Of a DNA stretch of 40,924 nt, positions 16,147-23,961 are shown piece after piece. Both the position numbers and the translations under genes were made by a program. The stretch lies in contig PKVW01000025.1 of assembly GCA_003131585.1 (NCBI GenBank), forward strand, positions 670 through 41,593, written 5' to 3'. How positions within the stretch are numbered: position 1 is the first letter of the stretch; each line of letters starts with the position of its first letter. The stretch is from Acidobacteriaceae bacterium. Lineage in GTDB: Bacteria; Acidobacteriota; Terriglobia; Terriglobales; Acidobacteriaceae. Below the pieces are notes generated by a model, which ran no database searches, was not told where the DNA came from, and worked only from the letters and a program-made list of their open reading frames with translations.

Positions 16147-18321
16147 TCACCGGGCCCCCTCCAGCGCCTTGGCCGCGCGGTCGAGCGCAGCCGTTAGCAC
16201 CGCCAGTTGCTGGCGCGCGCGTTCCGCGTCGCCTTTGTCGAGAGCCTCATTCACTCCGGGAATCACCACCGCGGCATAGCCCGTATATTCGCCCGGAGCG
16301 TAGATAGCATGGCGAAACCAGGGACGGTGCGGCAGTCCCTCGGGCACCAGAAGAGCGCGTTCAGCGCTGCGCAGCGCCTGGTTCAGCCGCGCGGGATCTC
16401 GCGGAGGGTTCTTCTGCTTCGCTAGGATCTTTGTCCCCGCTTCCTGAAAATGCTTCGCTGCTGCCTTCACTGCGTTGAGATCGAGCGGGCGGTCGCCGAA
16501 TTTACCTTCAGCCCTTTTCTTGGCGGCATCGAGGTAAACGGCAATCTCTTTTCCATATTCTTCGTAGTCGTAGGGCAGCACGTCGGCATCGGCCATGCGC
16601 AACGCCTCCAGGCCAAACACTCTCGCCATCTGCTGTTCGTAAACGAAATCCGGATCGCCGAACTTCTTGAACCAGGCGAAATTGTCGAATACCGAGTGAT
16701 ACACGCCGTACGGCCCGGTGGAACTAATATCGGTCGAGGGCACGCCCAGGTGCTGCTGGAAGGCGCTGTAATCGGATCCACTGCCCAAGTCGCCGACCGG
16801 CACATCGCCGTTGACGTTCGCGGCCGGCATGCGGCGCGTGTCCCCGATGGCTTCCGCGGGCGATTGCGTCGATGGAGCACCCGGCTGATCGGACTTCTGC
16901 CATGCCTGGTAGACAGTCCCGCCCTTGGGACTGGGCACCGCTTTGGTCACATCGCGCAAGAACTGCTTCAGGCTGGGAACTGCCGAGGCGCCAAACTTCG
17001 ATCCGGAAACGGCCACGTCCATGTTGAAGTAAGCGGGAGCACCCCTCAGTTCGGATTCGTGTTGCTCGGCCCATTCGGTGGAACCGATGAGGCCTTCTTC
17101 CTCGCCGTCCCAACTTCCAAAAATCATTGTGCGCTTTGGTTTCCACCCCGACTTCAGCAACTCGCCGATCCCGTGCACGGTTTCGAGCATCGCCGCGGTG
17201 CCGCTGTTCGGATCCACCGCGCCGTAGACCCACGCGTCCCGATGATTGCCCGCAACCACCCATTCCTCCTGAAACTCGCTGCCCCGCACGCGGCCGATCA
17301 CATCCCATAAAGTGCGGAATTGATAATCCTGCTTGAGATGCATCTTCACCCGCGCCGGACCCGGTCCCACGTGGTAGGTGAAAGGCAGAGAACCCTGCCA
17401 CTCGCGCGGCGAGTCAGGGCCGCCCAGATGTTGAAGAATTGGCGAGGCATCGTGGTAGGAGAGCGGCGTGACCGGAATCTTCGGCATCTGCGCGGACTGC
17501 TCTGGAGAAACGCGCTGGCTTGCGGGCAGCGACGGCAGCGATGCCACTCCGGGCGTTGTAGGGTCGCCGGGAAACTCGAACATGTATCCCACCGAACCGC
17601 GCTGCACGCCGGTATCGGGCCGCCACGGTCCATTGGGATACTTATCGCCACGCCACCAGCCATCGTCGAAAGGATCGGAGTAGATGATCACTCCCGCCGC
17701 GCCGTGTTCCTGCGCGACAAACGCCTTTACCCCGCGGAAGTTCTGGCCGTAGCGCACCAGGACGATCTTGCCGCGCACGTCGATCTTCAACTTATCCAGC
17801 TTATCGAAATCTTCCGGCGTGCCGTAGTTGGCATACACCACTTCCGCCTCGGCATCCCCTGAGGGCGACATGCCGCTAAAAGGCATGACCACGCGCGGAT
17901 CGTCGTCATAAGAATCGCCATCGACGTGCTCGCGAGTGGGTCCGTGCATTTCGACTCCGGCGGGCGCGGTGATGTCCACGCTGATCTCCGAGGGATAGTT
18001 GATCCACACTTTGTATTCGACGATCTCGGTATTGAGTCCGGCGGCGCGAAACTTCTGCGCCACGTAGTCCGCCGTGGCTTTGTCCTCGGGCGTGCCCGCC
18101 ATGTGCGGCGCCTGAGTCAGCGTGCGCAGATGCTCTTCCGCCAGCTTGGGATCAGGCACGGCAAGGAACCGGGCTTCGGCGGCGGCCTCGGCCGCGGAGT
18201 CGCGGAAACCGAAGATAGGGTGAGGAGCGCCGGAAGATTCCGACGAATGGCCGCTGACACTCGGCGACAGAAACGCGAATAAGACGGCCGAACAAAGAAG
18301 AACTGATAAGAACAATCTCAT
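16147..18321 (-). CDS. M28 peptidase, glutamate carboxypeptidase II-like, exported
   Basis: A 724-residue exported zinc aminopeptidase/carboxypeptidase with the three-domain layout of glutamate carboxypeptidase II (PSMA). GGGAG precedes the ATG at 18321. The signal peptide is MRLFLSVLLCSAVLFAFLS. A PA domain is inserted around residues 150-290 (VVYANYGTPEDFDKLDKLKI, RGKIVLVRYGQNFRGVKAF). The M28 metal site includes H360 and D362 (GNHRDAWVYGAVDPNSGT), the Glu pair of GSWDGEEEGLIGSTEW, the Asp of FNMDVAVSG and the His of GVYHSVFDNF. The last 120 residues form the transferrin-receptor-like dimerisation domain. Such enzymes trim peptides, probably for nutrient recovery. It stands alone on the minus strand. 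Exact substrate unknown; family call strong. Confidence 0.95.
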   Translation of the reverse strand: MRLFLSVLLCSAVLFAFLSPSVSGHSSESSGAPHPIFGFRDSAAEAAAEARFLAVPDPKLAEEHLRTLTQAPHMAGTPEDKATADYVAQKFRAAGLNTEIVEYKVWINYPSEISVDITAPAGVEMHGPTREHVDGDSYDDDPRVVMPFSGMSPSGDAEAEVVYANYGTPEDFDKLDKLKIDVRGKIVLVRYGQNFRGVKAFVAQEHGAAGVIIYSDPFDDGWWRGDKYPNGPWRPDTGVQRGSVGYMFEFPGDPTTPGVASLPSLPASQRVSPEQSAQMPKIPVTPLSYHDASPILQHLGGPDSPREWQGSLPFTYHVGPGPARVKMHLKQDYQFRTLWDVIGRVRGSEFQEEWVVAGNHRDAWVYGAVDPNSGTAAMLETVHGIGELLKSGWKPKRTMIFGSWDGEEEGLIGSTEWAEQHESELRGAPAYFNMDVAVSGSKFGASAVPSLKQFLRDVTKAVPSPKGGTVYQAWQKSDQPGAPSTQSPAEAIGDTRRMPAANVNGDVPVGDLGSGSDYSAFQQHLGVPSTDISSTGPYGVYHSVFDNFAWFKKFGDPDFVYEQQMARVFGLEALRMADADVLPYDYEEYGKEIAVYLDAAKKRAEGKFGDRPLDLNAVKAAAKHFQEAGTKILAKQKNPPRDPARLNQALRSAERALLVPEGLPHRPWFRHAIYAPGEYTGYAAVVIPGVNEALDKGDAERARQQLAVLTAALDRAAKALEGAR

Positions 18322-18524
18322 GAGGCTCCCAAAGTGAAAGTAAGTAAGTTAGCACAGCGGGTGCTACGCTATACAGATGAAGCGTACGCGCAAGAAGTTC
18401 AAACCTTTAAAGATCACTGCGAGAGGAAACAGCGGCCTCAGCGACGTAAGCGTGAACCACGACTACTACCTCGCATTGGGCCCGAGAACAATTGGTGGGA
18501 AGCCCGCGCCAGAGGTCGAAAAAT

Positions 18525-19790
18525 CTACCGCACCTGCCCCGTCCCTACGATCTCGTACTTCGAAGAAGTCAGCTCCGCAAGCGCGAAAGGTCCGCGGCAG
18601 TGCAGCTTCTGGGTGCTGATGCCCATCTCGGCGCCGAAACCGAACTCCGCGCCATCGGTAAAGCGGGTCGAAGCATTCCAGTAGACAGCAGCCGAATCCA
18701 CTCCGCGCAGAAACTTGCGGGCGTTCGCCTCGTCGCGCGTCACGATCGAATCGGAGTGCTTCGTGGAATAGTGGTTGATGTGGGCAATCGCCTCCTCCAC
18801 GTTTGCGACGACGCGAACCGCCATGCACAGCCGCAGATATTCTTCGTACCAGTCTTGCTCCGCGGCGGGCCCGATCTTCAATCCAACGCCCAGTCCAATC
18901 GCCAAGCTGCGAGACTTCCCATCTCCGCGAACTTCCACTCCGGCCTCAACGAGCTTCTTCACGATTCGCGGGAGATATTCCGCCGCGACGCGTTCATGCA
19001 CTAACAGCTTCTCCGCGGCATTGCATACGGATGGTCGCTGCGTCTTGGCATTGACCACAATCCGGTCGGCCATTTCGAAGTCGGCGGATTCATCGACGAA
19101 GATGTGGCAATTCCCCGCCCCGGTTTCGATCACGGGGACAGTGGAATTTTCGGTGACGAATGCGATCAACCCCGCGCCGCCGCGCGGAATGATCACATCC
19201 ACCAGCCCACGGGCCTTGATGAGTTCCTGCACCGACTGCCGCGTGCTGGAATCGAGCAGCTCGATTGCCCCCTCGGGCACTCCCGGCACGGCAGCAAGAA
19301 TTTCCACCAGCCGTCGATTGCTGCGCGCCGCTTCCTTGCCGCCGCGCAACACGATGGCGTTGCCGGTTTTCAGAGCGAGCGCGGCTGTATCGACAGTAAC
19401 GTTCGGCCGCGATTCGTAAATGATTCCCACCACTCCGAGCGGCACGCGCACTTTGCGGATGCGCAGTCCGTTCGGGCGCGTCCACTCCGCCAGAGTCTCG
19501 CCAATCGGATCGGGCAAGGCTGCGACGTCGCGCACGCCCTGCGCCATTTCCTTGATGCGCGCCGTGGTCAGCAGCAAGCGGTCGCGCATGGCGCCTTCGA
19601 GGCCGGAGCTTTCGACGTCCTCGCGGTTCGCCGCAAGAATCGCCGGAGTCTGAGCTTCAATCGCATCGGCAATCGCCAGCAGCGGCGCGTTTTTCTCGTC
19701 CGTAGAAAGCAGCGCCAGCTTCGCGGCCGCCCCGCGCGCGCGCAGCAGCTTTTCCTGCGTGGAAACCGAATTGGCAATGGTTACCGCCAT
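18525..19790 (-). CDS. proA: Glutamate-5-semialdehyde dehydrogenase (gamma-glutamyl phosphate reductase) ProA
   Basis: ProA reduces gamma-glutamyl phosphate to glutamate semialdehyde with NADPH, the second step of proline synthesis. From the ATG at 19790 the protein has 421 residues, the normal length. Family segments include VPLGVVGIIYESRPNVTVD, NAIVLRGGKEAARSN, GLVDVIIPRGGAGLI and the catalytic cysteine in KTQRPSVCNAAEKLL. The C-terminal EFGFGAEMGISTQKLHCRGP is also diagnostic. The start overlaps the proB stop by one base (TGATG), so the two genes are translationally coupled and form a proBA operon. Nothing unusual is seen. Confidence 0.97.
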   Translation of the reverse strand: MAVTIANSVSTQEKLLRARGAAAKLALLSTDEKNAPLLAIADAIEAQTPAILAANREDVESSGLEGAMRDRLLLTTARIKEMAQGVRDVAALPDPIGETLAEWTRPNGLRIRKVRVPLGVVGIIYESRPNVTVDTAALALKTGNAIVLRGGKEAARSNRRLVEILAAVPGVPEGAIELLDSSTRQSVQELIKARGLVDVIIPRGGAGLIAFVTENSTVPVIETGAGNCHIFVDESADFEMADRIVVNAKTQRPSVCNAAEKLLVHERVAAEYLPRIVKKLVEAGVEVRGDGKSRSLAIGLGVGLKIGPAAEQDWYEEYLRLCMAVRVVANVEEAIAHINHYSTKHSDSIVTRDEANARKFLRGVDSAAVYWNASTRFTDGAEFGFGAEMGISTQKLHCRGPFALAELTSSKYEIVGTGQVR

Positions 19791-20557
19791 CACCCTTGCC
19801 CCTGCTGAGGAGGAAAATACGTTCCGATCTTGCGTTCCATGCCCAGGGTAATCCCTTGCGGATGGCGTCCATTCACGATGGCCACGTGCACGCCGCCCTC
19901 GCTGGCCAGCTTCGCGGCGCGCAATTTGGAAATCATGCCGCCGCGCCCCAGCGCGCTCTTGCCGTTGCACTGCGCTTCCAGCGCAGGTGTGAGCTTGCGC
20001 ACTACGCGCACCAGGCGCGGCTTCTTGCGCGACCTCTTCGGTCCGTTGGGCATGTAGAAGCCGTCAACATCGGTCAGCAGCAGGAGCCAGTCGGCTTTCA
20101 CCGCCGTGGCCAGCAGCGAGCTCAGTTCGTCGTTATCGCCGAAAGCGCCCACCAACTCGCGCACCGAGACGCTGTCGTTTTCATTCACGATGGGGACTAC
20201 ACCCAGCGAAAGCAGTTCGGCCAGCGCGTTCTGCAAGTTGCGGTAGCGGACCGGCGAAGTGAAGTCGTCACTCGAAAGCAAAAGTTGCGCCACCACCTTC
20301 TTGCCGAAGAACAAGCGCTCGTAGGTATGCATGAGTTTGCTTTGCCCCACGGCCGCGCAGGCCTGCATGCCGGGTACTCCGCTGGGCCGCTTGCGCAGTG
20401 CAAGTCCGGACATGCCCGCGGCAATCGCACCCGAAGTGACGATCAAGTATTCGTTTCTGCTGAGATCGAATTGATCCACGATGGCGCGCAGCAGGTTCGC
20501 GTCAATCTGGCCGCCGGGAGCGATAAGGCTGGTGCCGACTTTGATGACGACTCTCAT
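19790..20557 (-). CDS. proB: Glutamate 5-kinase ProB, short form without PUA domain
   Basis: ProB phosphorylates glutamate at the gamma carboxyl, the first and feedback-controlled step of proline synthesis. The 255-residue protein consists only of the amino-acid-kinase domain: VVIKVGTSLIAPGG (phosphate loop), EYLIVTSGAIAAGM, VPIVNENDSVSV, FGDNDELSSLLA and the ALGRGGMISKLRAAKLAS segment. The E. coli enzyme (367 residues) has an added C-terminal PUA domain that is absent here, as in other short ProB forms. The start ATG at 20557 has AGGAGA 14 bases upstream, rather far. It is followed by proA with a one-base overlap. Proline feedback probably remains, since the binding site lies in the kinase domain. 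Confidence 0.95.
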   Translation of the reverse strand: MRVVIKVGTSLIAPGGQIDANLLRAIVDQFDLSRNEYLIVTSGAIAAGMSGLALRKRPSGVPGMQACAAVGQSKLMHTYERLFFGKKVVAQLLLSSDDFTSPVRYRNLQNALAELLSLGVVPIVNENDSVSVRELVGAFGDNDELSSLLATAVKADWLLLLTDVDGFYMPNGPKRSRKKPRLVRVVRKLTPALEAQCNGKSALGRGGMISKLRAAKLASEGGVHVAIVNGRHPQGITLGMERKIGTYFPPQQGQG

Positions 20558-20758
20558 TACCGGATTACGATTCTCCTAGCTTAGTTGGAATGGTATCGCA
20601 CTTGACGCTGGGGGAAGATTTCCCTTTTTCTTCTGTATGCTCGACCAAAGTCGCTCGGGCTTGAGGCACAGGGGAGCCCAGCGGGGAGGACAACACTCCT
20701 ATCCTGCCGTTAGAATGGCTTTCTGGCAAGATGAAAAAACTTGCCACTTTGAAGTGCC

Positions 20759-21529
20759 ATGCCTGCCTCCAACGCAACCAGCCGCTTTTCCGATCGCGTC
20801 GCAAACTATGTGCTCTACCGGCCGGGATATCCGGCTGAGGTCATTCAGGAACTTAAGGCCGAATGCGGCCTCGTTCCCAGCCACGTGGTTGCCGATATCG
20901 CCTCGGGCACCGGGATATGGACTCGCATGTTGCTGGAGAATGGCAATCCCGTCTTCGGCGTCGAACCCAATGCCGAGATGCGCGCGGTGGGTGAGCGGCT
21001 GCTGTCAGCATTCCCGAGATTCACCAGCCTTGCGGGTACGGCAGAGGCGACTACGCTGGCGGATCGGAGCGTGGACTTCATTACGGCGGCGCAGGCCGCC
21101 CACTGGTTCGACCGCGAGCGGGCGAGGCGCGAGTTCGTTCGCATTCTGAAGCCCGGCGGTTGGCTGGTGCTTTTGTGGAACGAGCGCCTCACGGATTCGA
21201 CCAAGTTTCTGCGCGACTACGAACAATTGCTGCGGACTTACGGTACGGACTACGAAGACGTTCGCCACGAGCGAACTACCGCGGCAGTTGACGAATTCTT
21301 CGATCCCGCGCCGTTTCTAGAGCGAGTGTTTGAGATGCGGCAGGAGTTCGACTATGCAGGCGTGGAAGGCCGTCTACTGTCGTCATCGTATGCGCCCGGG
21401 CCGGAACATGCTCAACACGCGCCCATGCTGACCGAGTTGCGCCGCATCTTCGATACTTGTTGTGTCGAAGGCCGGGTCGAGTTCGAGTACAAGACGCGGC
21501 TGTACTTCGGACGGCTGCGGCAAGAGTAG
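20759..21529 (+). CDS. Class I SAM-dependent methyltransferase
   Basis: A 256-residue methyltransferase with a Rossmann-type SAM site: VVADIASGTGIWTRMLLENG (motif I), then VFGVEPNAEMRA with an acidic residue after strand 2, and AEATTLADRSVDFITAAQAA followed by HWFD. The post-motif ILKPGGWLVLLWNE is typical of the methyltransferase type 11 group. The opening SRFSDRVANYVLYRPGYP is common to a widespread but uncharacterised subgroup. No membrane segment or extra domain is present. The substrate is not predictable. It precedes the decarboxylase at 21572 by 42 bp on the same strand, so the two may be co-transcribed, although no joint pathway is apparent. Confidence 0.9.
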   Translation: MPASNATSRFSDRVANYVLYRPGYPAEVIQELKAECGLVPSHVVADIASGTGIWTRMLLENGNPVFGVEPNAEMRAVGERLLSAFPRFTSLAGTAEATTLADRSVDFITAAQAAHWFDRERARREFVRILKPGGWLVLLWNERLTDSTKFLRDYEQLLRTYGTDYEDVRHERTTAAVDEFFDPAPFLERVFEMRQEFDYAGVEGRLLSSSYAPGPEHAQHAPMLTELRRIFDTCCVEGRVEFEYKTRLYFGRLRQE

Positions 21530-21571
21530 AGTTGCAGGTTCACATCGCTCTGAGTGGTTTCCTGGAGAACA

Positions 21572-23017
21572 ATGCCCGCCGAAAAATCTTTCCACATGAC
21601 GCCCGACGAATTCCGCCGCCACGGCCACGCTGTGGTGGACTGGATCGCCGACTACCACTCCCGCGTAGAGTCGTTCCCTGTGCTTTCGCAGGTAAAGCCG
21701 GGACAGATTCGCGCCTCGCTTCCGGCAAGTCCTCCCGCGCAGGGCGAACCGTTCGAGACGTTGTTGAAGGATGTTGAGAAGCTGATTCTCCCTGGAGTCA
21801 CGCACTGGCAGTCGCCGAACTTCTTCGCCTACTTCCCTTGCAACGCTTCCGGCCCGGGGATTCTGGGCGACCTTCTCTCTTCTGGACTGGGCGTGCAGGG
21901 CATGCTCTGGTCCACGAGCCCGGCCTGCACGGAACTGGAAACGCACGTGCTCGACTGGCTTGTGCCGATGCTCGGCTTGCCGGAGAAATTTCTGTCGTCG
22001 GGCACCGGCGGCGGCGTCATCCAAGACACGGCCTCGAGCGCCGCGCTGTGCGCCCTACTAGCCGCCCGCGAGCGCGCCACCAACTACACTAGCAATCAGA
22101 AAGGATGTGACGGGCGCATCGTGGCCTACGCCTCCACCCAGACGCATTCTTCCCTGCAAAAGGCTGCGATGATCGCGGGCATCGGCGTCGAGAATCTGCG
22201 CCTGATCGAAGTGGACAAGAACTTCGCCATGCGCCCCGACGCTCTCGCCCGCCAGATTGAAGCCGACAAGCGCGCCGGCCTGGTCCCCTGCTTTGTCTGC
22301 GCCACCGTGGGCACAACATCTTCGAATGCGATGGACCCGATCGCCGAGATCGCCCGGGTCGGCCGCGAGCACAATCTCTGGCTCCACGTGGATGCAGCCA
22401 TGTCGGGCACGGCGGCGCTCTGCCCCGAGTTCCGCCACTTGCAGAACGGAAGCGAGCTCGCCGACAGCTACACCTTCAATCCGCATAAGTGGATGTTCAC
22501 GAACTTCGACTGCAACTGCTTTTGGGTCGCCGACCGCAAGGCTCTGATTCAAACGCTGAGCATCCTGCCGGAATACCTGCGCAACCAGGCCACGGAATCG
22601 GGAGCGGTGATCGACTATCGCGACTGGCACATCCAACTCGGCCGGCGTTTCCGCTCGCTGAAGCTGTGGTTCGTGATCCGACACTACGGCGTGGAAGGCC
22701 TGCAGCACCACATTCGGCGGCACGTGCAACTGGCGCAAACGTTCGCACACTGGGTCCGCGAAGACGAAAACTTTGAACTGGCGGCGCCAGTGGCGCTGAA
22801 CCTGGTTTGCTTTCGCCACAAAGGCGGAGACGCGGCAAATCAGACGATCATGGACCGGCTAAACCGCAGCGGCGATTTATTTCTTACTCACACCAAGCTG
22901 AATGGGAACTTGACGCTGCGGCTCTGCATGGGACAGACCAACACAGAAGCGCGGCACGTGGAGAGGGCTTGGAAGAGGATTTGCGAGGAGGCGGAAAGGT
23001 TGACAGCCGCCGCGTAA
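21572..23017 (+). CDS. PLP-dependent decarboxylase (aromatic-L-amino-acid decarboxylase family, group II)
   Basis: A 481-residue enzyme from the ATG at 21572, with GGAGA five bases upstream. The PLP lysine is K306 in FNPHKWMFTNFDCN. The conserved Asp that holds the pyridine nitrogen is in WLHVDAAMSGTAAL. Other family segments are MTPDEFRRHGHAVVDWIADY at the N-terminus, THWQSPNFFAYFP, and SSGTGGGVIQDTASSAALCA. The overall match is to DOPA/tryptophan decarboxylases, which turn aromatic amino acids into amines plus CO2. The N-terminal residues and FAYFP segment favour the aromatic group over glutamate decarboxylase. Substrate should be tested. It may be co-transcribed with the upstream methyltransferase. 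Confidence 0.93.
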   Translation: MPAEKSFHMTPDEFRRHGHAVVDWIADYHSRVESFPVLSQVKPGQIRASLPASPPAQGEPFETLLKDVEKLILPGVTHWQSPNFFAYFPCNASGPGILGDLLSSGLGVQGMLWSTSPACTELETHVLDWLVPMLGLPEKFLSSGTGGGVIQDTASSAALCALLAARERATNYTSNQKGCDGRIVAYASTQTHSSLQKAAMIAGIGVENLRLIEVDKNFAMRPDALARQIEADKRAGLVPCFVCATVGTTSSNAMDPIAEIARVGREHNLWLHVDAAMSGTAALCPEFRHLQNGSELADSYTFNPHKWMFTNFDCNCFWVADRKALIQTLSILPEYLRNQATESGAVIDYRDWHIQLGRRFRSLKLWFVIRHYGVEGLQHHIRRHVQLAQTFAHWVREDENFELAAPVALNLVCFRHKGGDAANQTIMDRLNRSGDLFLTHTKLNGNLTLRLCMGQTNTEARHVERAWKRICEEAERLTAAA

Positions 23018-23025
23018 ACGGAACC

Positions 23026-23451
23026 TCACGTCTCCCAGGGATTGAGAATCGGCACGTGCGTGTGGGCGAAGTCGCTGGTGTTGCGCGAAACAATCGTAAG
23101 ATTGTGCTCAAGCGCGGTCGCGGCGAGCAAACCGTCGACTGCCGCCAAGGACCTTCCCTTACGTTCGGCTCCGGCAATCAGCCATCCCCATCGATCCGCA
23201 ACGTCATTATCAATCGCCAGAATTCTTCCAGAAAATCGAACTTGCAGATCTAATTCCAGCCAACTCTCCAGGTAAGTTCGGCGTGTGCTCTGGGGAAGAA
23301 TGGCCGCTCCTTTCCGAATTTCGCCCAGCGTCAGAACGCTTAAGTAGAGCAGGCTCTCATCCGCCGCCCGCATCCAATCCATAACGCGAGGCTCCGGCTT
23401 GGGGCGGATCAACTCCGAGATGCAATTCGTATCCAGCAGAAAGCCGCTCAT
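23026..23451 (-). CDS. VapC/FitB-type PIN-domain toxin
   Basis: A 141-residue PIN-domain protein. The acidic metal ligands are present: Asp in MSGFLLDTNCISEL, Glu in LTLGEIRKGA, Asp in AAVDGLLAATA and the Asn/Asp pair in SRNTSDFAH. The motif ISELIRPKPEPRVMDW is typical of the FitB-like subgroup. The start ATG overlaps the antitoxin's stop codon (ATGA), so translation is coupled. It is expected to cut RNA when released from its antitoxin. It converges on the decarboxylase gene, with stops 8 bp apart. Target RNA unknown. Confidence 0.9.
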   Translation of the reverse strand: MSGFLLDTNCISELIRPKPEPRVMDWMRAADESLLYLSVLTLGEIRKGAAILPQSTRRTYLESWLELDLQVRFSGRILAIDNDVADRWGWLIAGAERKGRSLAAVDGLLAATALEHNLTIVSRNTSDFAHTHVPILNPWET

Positions 23452-23756
23452 AAATCGACTTTGCGTGCCGGGCTGCGGTCGCGCTTCAGGTCAAGTTTCA
23501 GGCCCACCAGCGGCGATTGCCGGAAAAAGTCCACGATATTCTTGGGCTGACGCGACTTACCCACCAGGCGGTCAAATTGTTCCTCGGCAACCATGATCAC
23601 GCCGTCCTTGCCTTGCCGCGTGATGCGCTGCGGACCCTCGGTGCGGGCGCGCCGGAAGACTTCGCTGAAGCGGGCCTTCGCACTCTGAATTTGCCAGGAC
23701 TCGGGCTGAGGAAGAGTCGTAACCCTTTCATGAATCAGCTTCGATGATCTCGCCAT
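23448..23756 (-). CDS. Phd/YefM-type antitoxin
   Basis: From the ATG at 23756 the antitoxin has 102 residues; GGGGAAA lies a few bases upstream. Its core, SWQIQSAKARFSEVFRRART, then EGPQRITRQGKDGVIMVAEE, is the Phd/YefM fold, which dimerises and binds DNA. The C-terminal tail (NIVDFFRQSPLVGLKLDLKR) is the toxin-binding part. The frame is open further upstream to 23984, but that stretch covers repeats and the next gene's promoter and is not counted. It pairs with the PIN toxin by a 4-bp ATGA overlap and is probably autoregulated through the site at 23776-23792. Confidence 0.9.
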   Translation of the reverse strand: MARSSKLIHERVTTLPQPESWQIQSAKARFSEVFRRARTEGPQRITRQGKDGVIMVAEEQFDRLVGKSRQPKNIVDFFRQSPLVGLKLDLKRDRSPARKVDL

Positions 23757-23775
23757 GGCTTTCCCCTTTTTATGC

Positions 23776-23792
23776 CTAGTCAGACTAGTCAT
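23776..23792 (-). promoter_or_regulatory. Operator-like site upstream of the Phd/PIN pair
   Basis: CTAGTCAGACTAGTCAT contains the palindrome GACTAGTC and a second half-site TAGTCA, about 20 bp before the antitoxin start. Repeated half-sites there are where Phd-type antitoxins usually bind to repress their own operon. Confidence 0.5.
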
Positions 23793-23845
23793 AATTTTAC
23801 CTATCGTCCACTCTTCTGTCAACGGGTTGGTCGTTGAGGAATGCT

Positions 23846-23920
23846 GACGGGCTTCGCCCGTCGGACAGCCGGGGGCGGCTGTCCCCATACACCCCGCCAA
23901 AGCCGCCGGCTGTCCCCAGC
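23846..23920. repeat. Cluster of hairpin repeats upstream of the Ser/Thr kinase
   Basis: GACGGGC/GCCCGTC (7-bp stem, loop TTC, 23846-23862) is followed at once by GGACAGCC/GGCTGTCC (8-bp stem, 23863-23884), then by another GCCGCCGGCTGTCCCC near 23902-23917. The core GGCGGCTGTCCC recurs at 39615-39626 in another hairpin repeat. This is likely one family of dispersed palindromes. Confidence 0.6.
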
Positions 23921-23961
23921 ATAAGGATCTCAACCCCTGTAGTTTATAATCCAGGCCACCG

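Noticed and set aside
16450-17310. Plus-strand open frame opposite the M28 peptidase
   Set aside because: Antisense shadow of the peptidase; no family motif and no ribosome-binding site.
18334-18684. Plus-strand frames between the M28 gene and proA
   Set aside because: They extend into proA on the opposite strand and show no domain or convincing start.
20585-20758. Riboswitch or T-box between proB and the methyltransferase
   Set aside because: No conserved element was recognised; only weak promoter-like sequence is present.
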